Assembly (NCBI RefSeq): GCF_023555005.1
Contig: NZ_JAMJPJ010000003.1
Span: 118,053 to 182,052 of the forward strand
Length of the DNA stretch: 64,000 nucleotides
Reading direction: 5' to 3'
From: Halomonas llamarensis
GTDB lineage: Bacteria; Pseudomonadota; Gammaproteobacteria; Pseudomonadales; Halomonadaceae
Translations under genes and position numbers: made by a program
Shown here: positions 52,490-61,480 of the stretch, piece after piece
Position numbering within the stretch: the first letter of the stretch is position 1
How the letters are laid out: each line of letters starts with the position of its first letter
Notes under the pieces: generated by a model
Told to the model about the DNA's origin: nothing
Database searches by the model: none
What the model saw: only the letters and a program-made list of their open reading frames with translations

Positions 52490-53902
52490 ATGAAAGCGCC
52501 TGAATTACTCTCACCCGCTGGCACCTTTAAAAATATGCGTTATGCGTTTGCCTATGGGGCGGATGCGGTTTACGCGGGGCAACCACGCTACTCGCTGCGG
52601 GTGCGTAATAACGACTTTAAAATCGATAACTTGCATAAAGGCATTACGTACGCCCACGAGCGTGGTAAGCAATTTTATGTCGCCTCCAATATTGCGCCGC
52701 ATAATAGCAAGTTGAAAACTTATCTGCGCGATATGGAACCGGTGATTGAAGCAGGTCCTGACGCGTTGATCATGTCCGACCCCGGTTTGATCATGATGAT
52801 TCGTGAGCGCTGGCCAGATCAGGTGATTCATCTTTCAGTGCAGTCTAACGTAGTCAACTGGGCGGCGGTCAAATTCTGGCAGCAGCAAGGTATCAGCCGC
52901 ATTATTTTATCGCGCGAGCTGTCGCTTGCGGAGATTGCGGAAATCCGTGCGCAGTGCCCGGATATGGAAATTGAAACTTTTGTTCACGGGGCGCTGTGCA
53001 TTGCGTATTCAGGCCGTTGTCTGCTCTCGGGCTATTTTAATCACCGCGATCCCAATCAGGGTACGTGCACCAACGCTTGCCGTTGGAAGTACAACACCGT
53101 GGCGGCTTCGCAGGATGAAACCGGCGATATTGTGCCGGCTAACTCGGCGCGCGCTCATTCGGCAAGCGGCATGTGGACACCCGGTGAAGGCGGGTTGATT
53201 GCCGCAGGCATTGGAAGTGTCGCGGAATCAACCGCCACCGCCGGTGGTATTGAAGGCCAGGACGAGCTTTCTGCGCTAATTGAAGATCGCACACGCCCCG
53301 GTGATCTCATGCCGGTCTTTGAAGATGAGCACGGCACCTATATCATGAACTCCAAAGACTTGCGCGCAGTTCAACACGTGCCGGCGTTGACCCGTATGGG
53401 GGTGACATCTCTAAAAATTGAGGGTCGCACTAAATCACATTACTATGTGGCACGCACTGCGCAGGTCTACCGTCGCGCCATTGACGACGCCGTGGCGGGC
53501 CGACCTTTCGATATGCGCTTAATGGATGAGCTCGATAATCTCGCCAACCGCGGCTATACCGAAGGGTTTTATCGCCGCCACGTTCACGACGAATACCAGA
53601 ATTACCAGCAAGGCAACTCAATTGGTGTGCATCAACAGTTTGTCGGCGAGGTGATCAGCTATGATCCTGCTCGCGGCGAGCTAGAAATCGACGTGAAAAA
53701 TCGTTTTGAAGTCGGTGATGGGGTGGAGCTGATGCTGCCGGGCGGTAATCGCCGCTTTGTGCTGGCGCATATCCAAAATAAGCGCGGCGAGTCCGTTGGT
53801 GCGGCGCCTGGCTCTGGCCATGTGGTGCGTATTCCTGTGCCTGGCGAGGCAATTTCACCTGAGCGCATCGAATTTGCCTTATTGATGCGTGATTTAACGT
53901 GA
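52490..53902 (+). CDS. trhP: tRNA 5-hydroxyuridine biosynthesis protein TrhP (peptidase U32 family, YegQ)
   Basis: U32-family protein needed for prephenate-dependent formation of 5-hydroxyuridine at tRNA position 34. It has 470 residues against 453 in E. coli. It begins KAPELLSPAGTFKNMRYAFA and keeps GQPRYSLRVRNNDF, FVHGALCIAYSGRCLLSGY and the Cys-rich GTCTNACRWKYN, plausible iron-sulfur ligands, then FEDEHGTYIMNSKDL and LKIEGRTKSHYYVAR. A variable insert of about 25 residues lies after the Cys segment (near 210-260). It is divergent from queC; both are tRNA wobble-position pathways. Confidence 0.94.
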   Translation: MKAPELLSPAGTFKNMRYAFAYGADAVYAGQPRYSLRVRNNDFKIDNLHKGITYAHERGKQFYVASNIAPHNSKLKTYLRDMEPVIEAGPDALIMSDPGLIMMIRERWPDQVIHLSVQSNVVNWAAVKFWQQQGISRIILSRELSLAEIAEIRAQCPDMEIETFVHGALCIAYSGRCLLSGYFNHRDPNQGTCTNACRWKYNTVAASQDETGDIVPANSARAHSASGMWTPGEGGLIAAGIGSVAESTATAGGIEGQDELSALIEDRTRPGDLMPVFEDEHGTYIMNSKDLRAVQHVPALTRMGVTSLKIEGRTKSHYYVARTAQVYRRAIDDAVAGRPFDMRLMDELDNLANRGYTEGFYRRHVHDEYQNYQQGNSIGVHQQFVGEVISYDPARGELEIDVKNRFEVGDGVELMLPGGNRRFVLAHIQNKRGESVGAAPGSGHVVRIPVPGEAISPERIEFALLMRDLT

Positions 53903-53922
53903 CAGCGTGATGGGTGTCTATG

Positions 53923-53951
53923 CTAGCGACTCCATGGAGTCGCTAGGGCAA
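53923..53951 (+). terminator. Terminator after trhP (24-bp perfect palindrome)
   Basis: Bases 53923-53946 form a perfect 24-bp palindrome (arms ctagcgactcc with ggagtcgctag). AAAAA follows rather than T, so it ends transcripts less surely than a classical hairpin and may instead protect 3' ends. Confidence 0.6.
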
Positions 53952-53991
53952 AAAGTGCTAGGCTGAGCCTCCACCAACGCGAGATGATTCT

Positions 53992-54420
53992 ATGGCCACG
54001 ATTCAGCACAGTGAAATCCTTTCTGCCACGCCTGCCAGCGTTTTTTCTTTGTTGAGTCATGTGGAGGATTTTGCTGATTATTCCGACCTGGTTCAGCGGA
54101 TCGAATCGCTAGGCAACGACCGTTATCGCTGGTATGTGCGGGCGGTCGGCATGGACTGGACCTTTGACGTGGAGGTCACGGAAAAAAAGGCACCGGAGGT
54201 ACTGGCGTGGAAATCGCTCAATGGCGTGAAAAATCAGGGGCGGTATCAGTTGCACCCAGTACCTGGTGGCACGGAAGTCTCGCTCTCCTTAACGTACGAG
54301 ATCCGTAATCGGTTCGTCGAAAAAGCGGTGAATAAAGCCGTGAACCCATTGGTGGGGAAGGTAAGTCGACAAATTTTGGAGCGCGTACAAGCGAGACTTG
54401 ACATAGAAAATGAGCGCTAA
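53992..54420 (+). CDS. SRPBCC (START/Coq10-like) domain protein
   Basis: A 142-residue single SRPBCC fold: IQHSEILSATPASVFSLLSHVEDFADYSDLV at the start (in pieces), a strand-rich middle with LAWKSLNGVKNQGRYQL, and a long C-terminal helix. Members bind hydrophobic ligands. Relatives are annotated as polyketide cyclase/dehydrase. The ligand is unknown and the gene stands alone. Confidence 0.8.
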   Translation: MATIQHSEILSATPASVFSLLSHVEDFADYSDLVQRIESLGNDRYRWYVRAVGMDWTFDVEVTEKKAPEVLAWKSLNGVKNQGRYQLHPVPGGTEVSLSLTYEIRNRFVEKAVNKAVNPLVGKVSRQILERVQARLDIENER

Positions 54421-54470
54421 GCGATGGCATGTAACCCAATCACTTAACGGATTCTATTTCGATTGAACAC

Positions 54471-54710
54471 TTAGTTGCTTTTGTGCATTGAGACGTCTAA
54501 ATGGTCAACGACCTCGGCCCAGTCGGCGTCTTCACCTACGGCTTCGCGCAGCAATTCTGCTTGGCCTTCATTCCAACACGGTGCTTCAGCAAGAGGCATT
54601 TCTGCAGACAGCGGTGAGTGACGTTCGATAAAGCGCTCAATTGAAGCTGCGTCGTTGGCTAGCCCGAGTTGTTCAAACAGTTCGCTAAAGTGGTGAACCG
54701 GTTTATCCAT
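54471..54710 (-). CDS. DUF2789 family protein
   Basis: A 79-residue acidic protein of unknown function. It matches the DUF2789 look: FSELFEQLGLANDAASIERF, HSPLSAEMPLAEAPCW and EDADWAEVVDHLD. It has no membrane segment. AAAGGAGAG lies before the ATG. It occurs as a lone gene in many gammaproteobacteria. Confidence 0.85.
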   Translation of the reverse strand: MDKPVHHFSELFEQLGLANDAASIERFIERHSPLSAEMPLAEAPCWNEGQAELLREAVGEDADWAEVVDHLDVSMHKSN

Positions 54711-54822
54711 CTATACTCTCCTTTCGATGCAGTCGATAACATGTAATTCGTCGCTACTCTCACCATAGCGCGTATGCGCGCTTATGCCACTATGACCTGA
54801 TACTGGGTCACGATGAAATATA

Positions 54823-55893
54823 CTATCGCTCGCCAACCAGTGACGTCACGAATTGTTGACGACGCTCGGCCTCAGTAAGAGGTTGTGCAAGCAAATGGAT
54901 AAGCTTGGTGTAAGCTGCTTCAGGCGTCATGCCATCTCCCGATAACACGCCTGCTTCTCGTAAATCGTGGCCGGCGGCGTAGGCGCCAAGGTGGACACTA
55001 CCTTGTGGGGCTTGGCTGATGGCCGCAATGAGTTTGCCTTCTCCTGTTGCCGCAGCAAGAGCCGCCACAAAATCGGGGTCGTTGGCGATATTACCCGCTC
55101 CCCATAGCTCTAGTAGTGCGCCTCGCACTCGGGCATCATTTAACCACGCTGCAAGTTGCCAAGCGGCCATACCGGGCCAGAGCGTTATTCTAATCACTTC
55201 GCCCTGATCAAGTGGGGCGTAGTCAGGCAGTTCAAAACGTGGCGCGCCGCGCTGTTGGTAGGAAAGGGCACGGCTTGGGTAATAGACGAAATCCTCTGCG
55301 ACACGCTCACCCAGCGGGGGGTAATTGGGGCTTGTGAAAGCATTTGCCGCTTCGGTGTGTTGTTTTACAGCCCGCGTACCCCGCAGGAGTTGACCTGCGA
55401 AATAGACGGCGACTTCTCGCAGCGCTGATTGACCAGCAAAGTGTAACGCCCCTTGGATATTTTCGAGCGCATCGCTATTGGCGACTTCTAGCGGCTGCAT
55501 GGCGCCAGTGACCACAACGGGCCTATCTAGCCCTTGTAGTTGATAGGCAAGGCTTGCCGCAGTCCAGCTTAAAGTGTCGGTGCCGTGGAGTACGACAAAG
55601 CCTCGATAATCGCTTAAGCGGGCATCAATATCAGTCGCAATGCGTTGCCAAGTAGTGGGCGTAGCAGCGCTTGAGTCAATGGGGGTCGAGTAGCTGATAA
55701 GATCAAACGCTGGAAGGTGTTGGCGCTCAGGCAAGGGTAGCTGTGTCAGCGCTTGGTCGAGGCGCTTATCGAAATGGCCACTAGGAACTAGGCCATTGGG
55801 GGAGACTTCCATGCCGATTGTGCCGCCAGTATAGATAATCAATATGCGCTCTTCAGACGGAGCGCACGCGGCTAAAGGAGAGGATGTGCTCAT
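54823..55893 (-). CDS. ansA: Type I (cytosolic) L-asparaginase
   Basis: Hydrolyses asparagine to aspartate and ammonia. The 356 residues include IYTGGTIGM (first catalytic Thr), YSTPIDSSAATP, VLHGTDTLSWTAASLAY (second Thr, Asp) and TGAMQPLE. It has no signal peptide, fitting the low-affinity cytosolic type I enzyme (E. coli AnsA, 338). It follows the CynX-like transporter by 33 bases on the same strand and is the last gene of a probable three-gene operon. Confidence 0.92.
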   Translation of the reverse strand: MSTSSPLAACAPSEERILIIYTGGTIGMEVSPNGLVPSGHFDKRLDQALTQLPLPERQHLPAFDLISYSTPIDSSAATPTTWQRIATDIDARLSDYRGFVVLHGTDTLSWTAASLAYQLQGLDRPVVVTGAMQPLEVANSDALENIQGALHFAGQSALREVAVYFAGQLLRGTRAVKQHTEAANAFTSPNYPPLGERVAEDFVYYPSRALSYQQRGAPRFELPDYAPLDQGEVIRITLWPGMAAWQLAAWLNDARVRGALLELWGAGNIANDPDFVAALAAATGEGKLIAAISQAPQGSVHLGAYAAGHDLREAGVLSGDGMTPEAAYTKLIHLLAQPLTEAERRQQFVTSLVGER

Positions 55894-55926
55894 GGTAAAA
55901 TTCCCGTTTGGAACGACTGGGCGAGG

Positions 55927-57126
55927 CTAGTAACGATGCACAATCAGCTCGCCATCTAAATGATCCAGCCGACGATTACGGCCAGCAAAGAGGGCAAACA
56001 CACTGCACAGTGCCAGGATGGTGATTAGCATCCAAGTGATTTTCGAGGTTGTGGCTCCCGCTTGAAGCTGTAATCCCACGAGAAAGGGACCCATAGAGGC
56101 AAGCGTGTAGCCTCCGCCTTGTACCAAACCTGAAAGTTGTCCGGCAAGGCGTGAATTGGCCGTACGCAACACCAGCAAACTTAAGGCGAGGCTGAAACTT
56201 CCCCCTTGGCCCAACCCTAATAGAATAGCGCCTGGCCACTTCCATGTCATAGGCGCCATTAATAATAGCCAAAGCCCCGATGCGGTGAGGCATTGAACGA
56301 ATAAAAGCGCTGGTCGCTGATCTCGTCCTAGCCGAGCGAGCCAAGGCGCGGTGAGTGCCGACACTAGTTGAAACATAATAGAAATCGCCATTGTCCAGCC
56401 TGCGGCGGCTTCGCTATAACCGCGACCAACCAAAAGCGAGGGCAGCCAGCCAAACACCACATACGCCATAGAGGACTGCAGCCCCATAAATAGCATGACA
56501 TACCAAGTAAGCGGTTGATCTAAGAGTTTCAGTAAGCCGCTGGCTTGTGGCTGCATGATGGCTGTTTGGGGGCGGTTTGGCATGCTGAAATGCCAAAGAA
56601 GTAATGCGACGATGGCCAACAGTGACCAGCTCATTAAACTTGCTTGCCAGCCCCCCAATAGGTTCGTCAGCGGCACACTTAGCCCTGCACCAAGGGCCCC
56701 CCCCAAGCAGAGCGCCATGGTGTAAAGTCCGGTAACTAGGTCGGCACTGTCCGGTAGCTCGCGTTTCACCAATGCCGGTAATAACGTGCCACCTAAACCA
56801 ATCGCACTTCCCGCAAGGGCTGAACCGATAAATAGGGCGCCGGGTAATGGCAACCCGCGCAGAATTAGCCCGGTGGCTAATAGGAGAAGCGCGGCACTTA
56901 GGGCGCGCTCGCTGCCTAAACGGATGGCAAGTAACGGTGCAAGCGGCGCCGTTAAGCCAAGAAATAGCACAGGCAGGGTGGTAAGCATCCCAGCGGCTGC
57001 GGGCGAGAGGCCCGCTGTTTCCTGTAGGCGAGTAAGTAATGGGGCAACCGAAGACATTGCCGGGCGTAAGTTAAGCCCTACCGCCACCATAAGCAGTAAA
57101 AATATGAACGAACGTCGCGAGAACAT
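55927..57126 (-). CDS. CynX/NimT-family MFS transporter
   Basis: A 399-residue major facilitator with 12 hydrophobic segments, beginning LLLMVAVGLNLRPAMSSVAPLL, the CynX/NimT pattern, and including GSAIGLGGTLLPALVKREL. Members carry cyanate, nitroimidazoles or other small anions; the substrate here is unknown. It lies between an unknown gene (9 bases upstream) and ansA (33 bases downstream), so a nitrogen compound is a reasonable guess only. Confidence 0.87.
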   Translation of the reverse strand: MFSRRSFIFLLLMVAVGLNLRPAMSSVAPLLTRLQETAGLSPAAAGMLTTLPVLFLGLTAPLAPLLAIRLGSERALSAALLLLATGLILRGLPLPGALFIGSALAGSAIGLGGTLLPALVKRELPDSADLVTGLYTMALCLGGALGAGLSVPLTNLLGGWQASLMSWSLLAIVALLLWHFSMPNRPQTAIMQPQASGLLKLLDQPLTWYVMLFMGLQSSMAYVVFGWLPSLLVGRGYSEAAAGWTMAISIMFQLVSALTAPWLARLGRDQRPALLFVQCLTASGLWLLLMAPMTWKWPGAILLGLGQGGSFSLALSLLVLRTANSRLAGQLSGLVQGGGYTLASMGPFLVGLQLQAGATTSKITWMLITILALCSVFALFAGRNRRLDHLDGELIVHRY

Positions 57127-57135
57127 AGGCGGTGA

Positions 57136-57639
57136 TTATTTTAAGTGCGGTCGTAAGTCGCCGCGCACAGCGTCTAATAGCGTGAGGAAGTGATAGCCTT
57201 CAGACGCATCAATGCAGTCAACCCTTGGTGTGGTGCGCATTCCCTTTTCCATTTGCAAGCGATCGTAAATCTCTAATGTCACTTTTCGCGCGGGTTTATC
57301 ACCGGGTTGCATGATGCCGTCTTCGAGCGTAAACGTTTCCAAAAGGGTAGCCCGCACGCGCGTTTGATTGCTTTCACTTAACATACGGCGAATAAATAGC
57401 CAGCCTTCGCACACCAGCGCGTCTTCGTTGTCGTGGCTGCGAAGAAATAGCGTTCGATAGCAAGCGCCCTCCGTGGCGGCTTTTTCTGCCATGCTACGGT
57501 AACCCTGCGCTACTTGTGTTGCGCTAGCCCGTGCTTGTTCAATACGTTGATCAATACCCTGATGTTCGCGGCTAAGCTGCTCTTGACGTTGAAAAGTGAG
57601 CCAGCGGCGATAGTCCGCCATAAGTTGAGACGACGCCAT
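57136..57639 (-). CDS. Conserved-looking hypothetical protein
   Basis: A 167-residue protein that I do not recognise. The first 60 residues look helical and charged (LTFQRQEQLSREHQGIDQRIEQ), followed by a mixed part with TLFLRSHDNEDALVCEGWLF and VTLEIYDRLQMEKGMRTTPRV. There is no signal peptide or membrane segment, and three cysteines are scattered. It lies 9 bases before the CynX-like gene in the same direction and may be its first cistron. Good codon use and clean spacing make it a real gene. Confidence 0.75.
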   Translation of the reverse strand: MASSQLMADYRRWLTFQRQEQLSREHQGIDQRIEQARASATQVAQGYRSMAEKAATEGACYRTLFLRSHDNEDALVCEGWLFIRRMLSESNQTRVRATLLETFTLEDGIMQPGDKPARKVTLEIYDRLQMEKGMRTTPRVDCIDASEGYHFLTLLDAVRGDLRPHLK

Positions 57640-57674
57640 TAGTCACTCCACTGTGGTGATTTAGTTATGGTTGA

Positions 57675-57699
57675 TAAAAACATGTGCGATACCATCGCA
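57675..57699 (-). terminator. Terminator of rhlE
   Basis: On the minus strand TGCGAT and ATCGCA pair around a 3-base loop, followed shortly by TTTTT. It lies 30 bases after the rhlE stop. Confidence 0.65.
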
Positions 57700-57729
57700 T
57701 ATTCCTTATACATGAGCTAGCCGCAAGGG

Positions 57730-58983
57730 TTAGTGGCGTGAGCGCCTAGCCTGTTGATTACTGGTTGGTTTGCCTTTACGCGGGGTGCGCTGCTGCCGGC
57801 GGCCGTTTTCAATTGGCTGTGGTGTCGCATTGGGGTCGGGTTCAAAACCAGGCTCGGTATGCCGCGTGAGAGGCTGTTTAATCAGCTTCTCAATGTTTTT
57901 GAGTAGGCTATTTTCGTCAACACAGACAAGCGATACAGCCTCACCCTGACGCCCTGCGCGGCCTGTACGCCCAATGCGGTGTACGTAATCTTCGGCGACG
58001 TTGGGTAAATCAAAATTTACCACATGGGGTAGATCGTCGATATCCAGGCCACGCGCGGCAATATCAGTGGCGACGAGAACTTGTAAGTCACCACTTTTAA
58101 AGGACTCAAGTGCCCGGGTTCGCGCGCCTTGGCTTTTATTGCCATGGATAGCCATCGCCGGAATAGACTGCTTGGAGAGCTGTTCCGCTAAGCGATTAGC
58201 CCCGTGCTTTGTGCGGGTGAAGACCAGCACTTGAAACCAGCGATGCTTTTCGATGAGATGGGCAAGTAATTCACGCTTTTTTTCGCGGTCAACGCGATAT
58301 ACCGATTGTTCAATTTTTTCAGCGGTAGTATTGCGTGGAGCGACTTCGATAAACGCAGGGTCGTTTAGGAGCTGCTTTGCCAGTGTCTGAATTTCATTGG
58401 AGAACGTCGCCGAAAAAAGTAAGTTCTGGCGCTGTTTTGGTAACAAACGCAGCAATCGCTTAATGTCATGGATAAAGCCCATGTCGAGCATGCGATCAGC
58501 TTCATCCAATATCAGGGTTTCAATTTGTGAGAGATCGACATGCCCCTGCTGATGTAGGTCAAGTAGCCGCCCAGGCGTGGCTATTAGTACATCAACACCA
58601 TGTTTTAATGCGTCAACTTGGGGTTGTTGCCCAACACCGCCGAAAATTACGAGCGACTTCAGTGGTAAGTAGCGACCATAATCCCGCACGCTTTCGGCTA
58701 CCTGCGCGGCGAGTTCGCGCGTCGGGGTCAGGACTAACGCCCGGATGTGATATTTTTGGCTCTTGGTCGATTGGCTTAGACGCTGCAGAAGCGGCAGGGT
58801 AAAGCCCGCGGTTTTGCCGGTGCCGGTTTGGGCACTGGCGAGTAAATCGCGACCTCCCAGGATAACGGGAATGGCTTGAACTTGGATCGGGCTGGGGTGT
58901 GTATAGCCCTTGGCTTTAACGGCTTTTAAAAGGTCTTCTGATAGGGATAGGTCAGAAAAAGTAACAACGGAAGAAGCGTGCAT
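57730..58983 (-). CDS. rhlE: DEAD-box ATP-dependent RNA helicase RhlE
   Basis: A 417-residue helicase. All core motifs are present: [18 protein letters not shown] and PIQVQAIP (Q motif), [11 protein letters not shown] (I), PTRELA (Ia), TPGRL (Ib), [12 protein letters not shown] (II), FSATF (III), [14 protein letters not shown] (IV), [12 protein letters not shown] (V) and [13 protein letters not shown] (VI). A short basic tail ([12 protein letters not shown]...) binds RNA. The sequence is RhlE-like rather than DeaD or DbpA. RhlE works in ribosome assembly and RNA decay. Confidence 0.93.
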   Translation of the reverse strand: MHASSVVTFSDLSLSEDLLKAVKAKGYTHPSPIQVQAIPVILGGRDLLASAQTGTGKTAGFTLPLLQRLSQSTKSQKYHIRALVLTPTRELAAQVAESVRDYGRYLPLKSLVIFGGVGQQPQVDALKHGVDVLIATPGRLLDLHQQGHVDLSQIETLILDEADRMLDMGFIHDIKRLLRLLPKQRQNLLFSATFSNEIQTLAKQLLNDPAFIEVAPRNTTAEKIEQSVYRVDREKKRELLAHLIEKHRWFQVLVFTRTKHGANRLAEQLSKQSIPAMAIHGNKSQGARTRALESFKSGDLQVLVATDIAARGLDIDDLPHVVNFDLPNVAEDYVHRIGRTGRAGRQGEAVSLVCVDENSLLKNIEKLIKQPLTRHTEPGFEPDPNATPQPIENGRRQQRTPRKGKPTSNQQARRSRH

Positions 58984-59093
58984 AGTGTCTCCGCGCAGCT
59001 AAAGGTGCCACGCTTTTGAAATAGTGAAGCTGAATTCTCAGCATCTATAAAGGGAAGAACAAATATTCGACTGTCTATCATCATAACATGTCG

Positions 59094-59122
59094 AAAACCC
59101 TGCAGGCATGAATCCTACAGGG
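59094..59122 (-). terminator. Terminator of the pqiABC operon
   Basis: On the minus strand a 9-bp stem (one G-T pair) with a 7-base loop is followed by TTTTC, 24 bases after the pqiC stop. Confidence 0.7.
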
Positions 59123-59145
59123 CCAATATATCGCTTAAAGCGAGC

Positions 59146-59769
59146 CTACTGAGGCAAATAGCCTTTTTGGGTCAAGGTGGAGGCAATATCGGCGGCAACA
59201 TTTTTCCAACTTTGGCTAAGCGCACGAACGAGTGCCGGGTAGCCATCGTCTTTTAACGCTGTGCGGGTTTGAAAGCGCTCGACGTGTAATAGCTTATTTT
59301 GCGCGTCGCGCAGTTGCCACTGGCCGCTAGCAACCGCGTAGCCATCGTAACGACCATGAAACTCATCGACATCTAACCGTAGCATGAAGGCGTTATCGCT
59401 TCCCGCGTTGCTATTTACCACCTGAACCTCTTTTAATGCGGCAGCGAGATCATCACGTAAGTTGCGCGCTAATTGGCGGTTTAATCCCTCTGCCCACTGA
59501 TGTTCGCGCGCTTCGCGCATTTCGATATCGTCGAGTTGCATGATAATGCCGTCAACATCGAGGTAATGTGCTAAACGCACTGAATTAATATTTAGCTCCG
59601 CCTTGGTAGATTTGGGCACATGGTGCTGATTGACGCTGGGGAGTACATAGCGCGTAGGCGGTGAAACGCTGCTCGCACAAGCGCCCAGCAATAGGCCGAG
59701 AAGTAATGCCAGTAATGCTGGTCGTGCGCATTGTGCCCATTGGGTTGTTTTTTTTCCCTTATATATCAT
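59146..59769 (-). CDS. pqiC: Outer-membrane lipoprotein PqiC (ABC-type, YmbA-like)
   Basis: A 207-residue lipoprotein of the PqiC/LptE-like family. The lipobox is LGAC at about residues 28-31 after a hydrophobic signal (LLALLLGLLLGAC), then an SPPTRYVLP mature start. It pairs with PqiB, forming the outer-membrane end of the lipid bridge. Start at ATG 59767-59769 (MIYKGKK); the frame extends to 59850 but overlaps pqiB. Confidence 0.88.
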   Translation of the reverse strand: MIYKGKKTTQWAQCARPALLALLLGLLLGACASSVSPPTRYVLPSVNQHHVPKSTKAELNINSVRLAHYLDVDGIIMQLDDIEMREAREHQWAEGLNRQLARNLRDDLAAALKEVQVVNSNAGSDNAFMLRLDVDEFHGRYDGYAVASGQWQLRDAQNKLLHVERFQTRTALKDDGYPALVRALSQSWKNVAADIASTLTQKGYLPQ

Positions 59770-59800
59770 TGTCTCTTTTGCCCTTTCGGAAACATACGCC

Positions 59801-61480
59801 TTAATCACGCGGTGAGCGGGGAATGGGATCTTGTGTCTCGACGTTATCAAATAAAAGCGCGCGCGGATTTTCGTTTAGTGTTCGCGTCAGCGGTTGTAAG
59901 TCGCGGAGCAGGCGGTCTATCCGATCAGCCGTAGAGATAAGCTCTTGATAGGCCGGCGAGCTTGGGGACATGCCCTCTAGTGTCGTGCGTAACGCTTCAA
60001 GCGTCGTATTGATATTGCCACCGACGGCTTGCGTTTCAGGGTCGTTGAGTAGCTGATTAAGGGATTGAGATAGTGTGTTTACCTCCTTCAGCACTGCTTC
60101 CGACGCTGCCAAGTTTCGGTTTAGGCCTGTTAGCAGGGGTTCCACCTCAAGCTCGTTAACTTTATCAAGCAGGGCGATGATCTGTGACTGAATTTGAGCA
60201 AAATCGCCTGCCACCGTTGGGAAGACGGTGTGCCCGGCGAAGGTTTCGGCCTGATACTCTTCATTATTGTCACGCTGGAAGTTTAGGTCGACAAATAGAG
60301 CGCCCGTAAGCAAATTGCCACTTTTCAGCGAGGCGCGAAGTCCTATGCTGAACATGCGCTTAAAGCGTTCGTCCCACTCATTTAAATCAATGTCAGCACT
60401 TTCGATACCAAGTCGCTGCGGTTCAATACGAATCAGTACAGGAATAGCAAAACGCGCACGCGAGTCAGACTGTGGTGCAGTGAAATTCCAAGGGACGGCG
60501 GCAACGGTGCCAACACGGACACCGCGAAATTCGACGGATGCGCTTTTGCTCAGACCGCGAACAGACTCGTCAACAAGCAGCACATATTCAAGGTAACGGT
60601 TAAAGGTTCCTTCCCGGGCGCTTTTTTCATCGGCATAGAGATTGAAACGGGTATTGGCATCAACAGGCTGACCCATGGGTAGGTCTTCCGGCACACCAAA
60701 AGTCGCCCCGCCACCAAATAGCGCCTCAAGTGATTCAAGGTTGACGCGAAGGCCATTGGCATCCAGTTGAAAATCGATACCACTAGCGACCCAAAAGCGC
60801 GTGCTGTCTGTGACTAAATTGGCGTAAGGCTCTTCTATGTAGACTTGGTGATGCATGGTGCGTGCTTCAGCGTTGAAATTAGCTTCTTCAACACGCCCTA
60901 CGGTATACCCTTGGTAGGAAACAGGGTCGTTCACATTGAGCGAATTGCCTAATTGACTTACAAGGTTAAGCTTCAATCCAGCATCACCTGAGGGTGCAAC
61001 GGGAGGCGTGCCACTAACACGAAACTCACGTTTTGGTTGCTCAGCATTGCCAGGCTCCAGCTGTATATAGGCACCTGAAAGGACAGTGCCAAGGCCACTG
61101 ATCCCTTCACGGCCGATGCGTGGCTTAACGACCCAGAAACGGCTCTCTTCATTGAGCATCGACTCGGCATTTGGGTTAATACGAGCGGCAATAACAGCGT
61201 GAGAGAGATCGTCGGAAAGCTGAACACTCTCTACCCGGCCAACCTCGACGCTGCGGCTGCGGATGAGTGTTTTTCCGGCTTCGATGCCTTCTGCGTTTTC
61301 CGTGGTCAGTGTGATTAGCGTTCCGCGACTAGAGTAATTGTCATACACCAACCACATGCCGATAATGATGGCAACGAGCGGGATTATCCAAATGGGAGAC
61401 AGTCGTGCCTGTGGCGAAGGCTTGGCGCGGTGCAGGTCTTTTTCATCCGTGGGGTGTTGTGTTGAGTTCTCGTTAGTCAT
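59801..61480 (-). CDS. pqiB: PqiB, MCE-domain intermembrane transport protein
   Basis: A 559-residue protein with an N-terminal membrane helix (IWIIPLVAIIIGMWLVYDNY) and three MCE repeats: about 50-135 (ENAEGIEAGKTLIRSRSVEVG), 165-245 and 290-385. A C-terminal coiled-coil-like region (about 420-520) follows. PqiB forms a needle spanning the periplasm and, with PqiA and PqiC, moves lipids between membranes. I chose the ATG at 61478-61480, 6 bases after AGGAA; it overlaps pqiA by 8 bases. Confidence 0.92.
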   Translation of the reverse strand: MTNENSTQHPTDEKDLHRAKPSPQARLSPIWIIPLVAIIIGMWLVYDNYSSRGTLITLTTENAEGIEAGKTLIRSRSVEVGRVESVQLSDDLSHAVIAARINPNAESMLNEESRFWVVKPRIGREGISGLGTVLSGAYIQLEPGNAEQPKREFRVSGTPPVAPSGDAGLKLNLVSQLGNSLNVNDPVSYQGYTVGRVEEANFNAEARTMHHQVYIEEPYANLVTDSTRFWVASGIDFQLDANGLRVNLESLEALFGGGATFGVPEDLPMGQPVDANTRFNLYADEKSAREGTFNRYLEYVLLVDESVRGLSKSASVEFRGVRVGTVAAVPWNFTAPQSDSRARFAIPVLIRIEPQRLGIESADIDLNEWDERFKRMFSIGLRASLKSGNLLTGALFVDLNFQRDNNEEYQAETFAGHTVFPTVAGDFAQIQSQIIALLDKVNELEVEPLLTGLNRNLAASEAVLKEVNTLSQSLNQLLNDPETQAVGGNINTTLEALRTTLEGMSPSSPAYQELISTADRIDRLLRDLQPLTRTLNENPRALLFDNVETQDPIPRSPRD

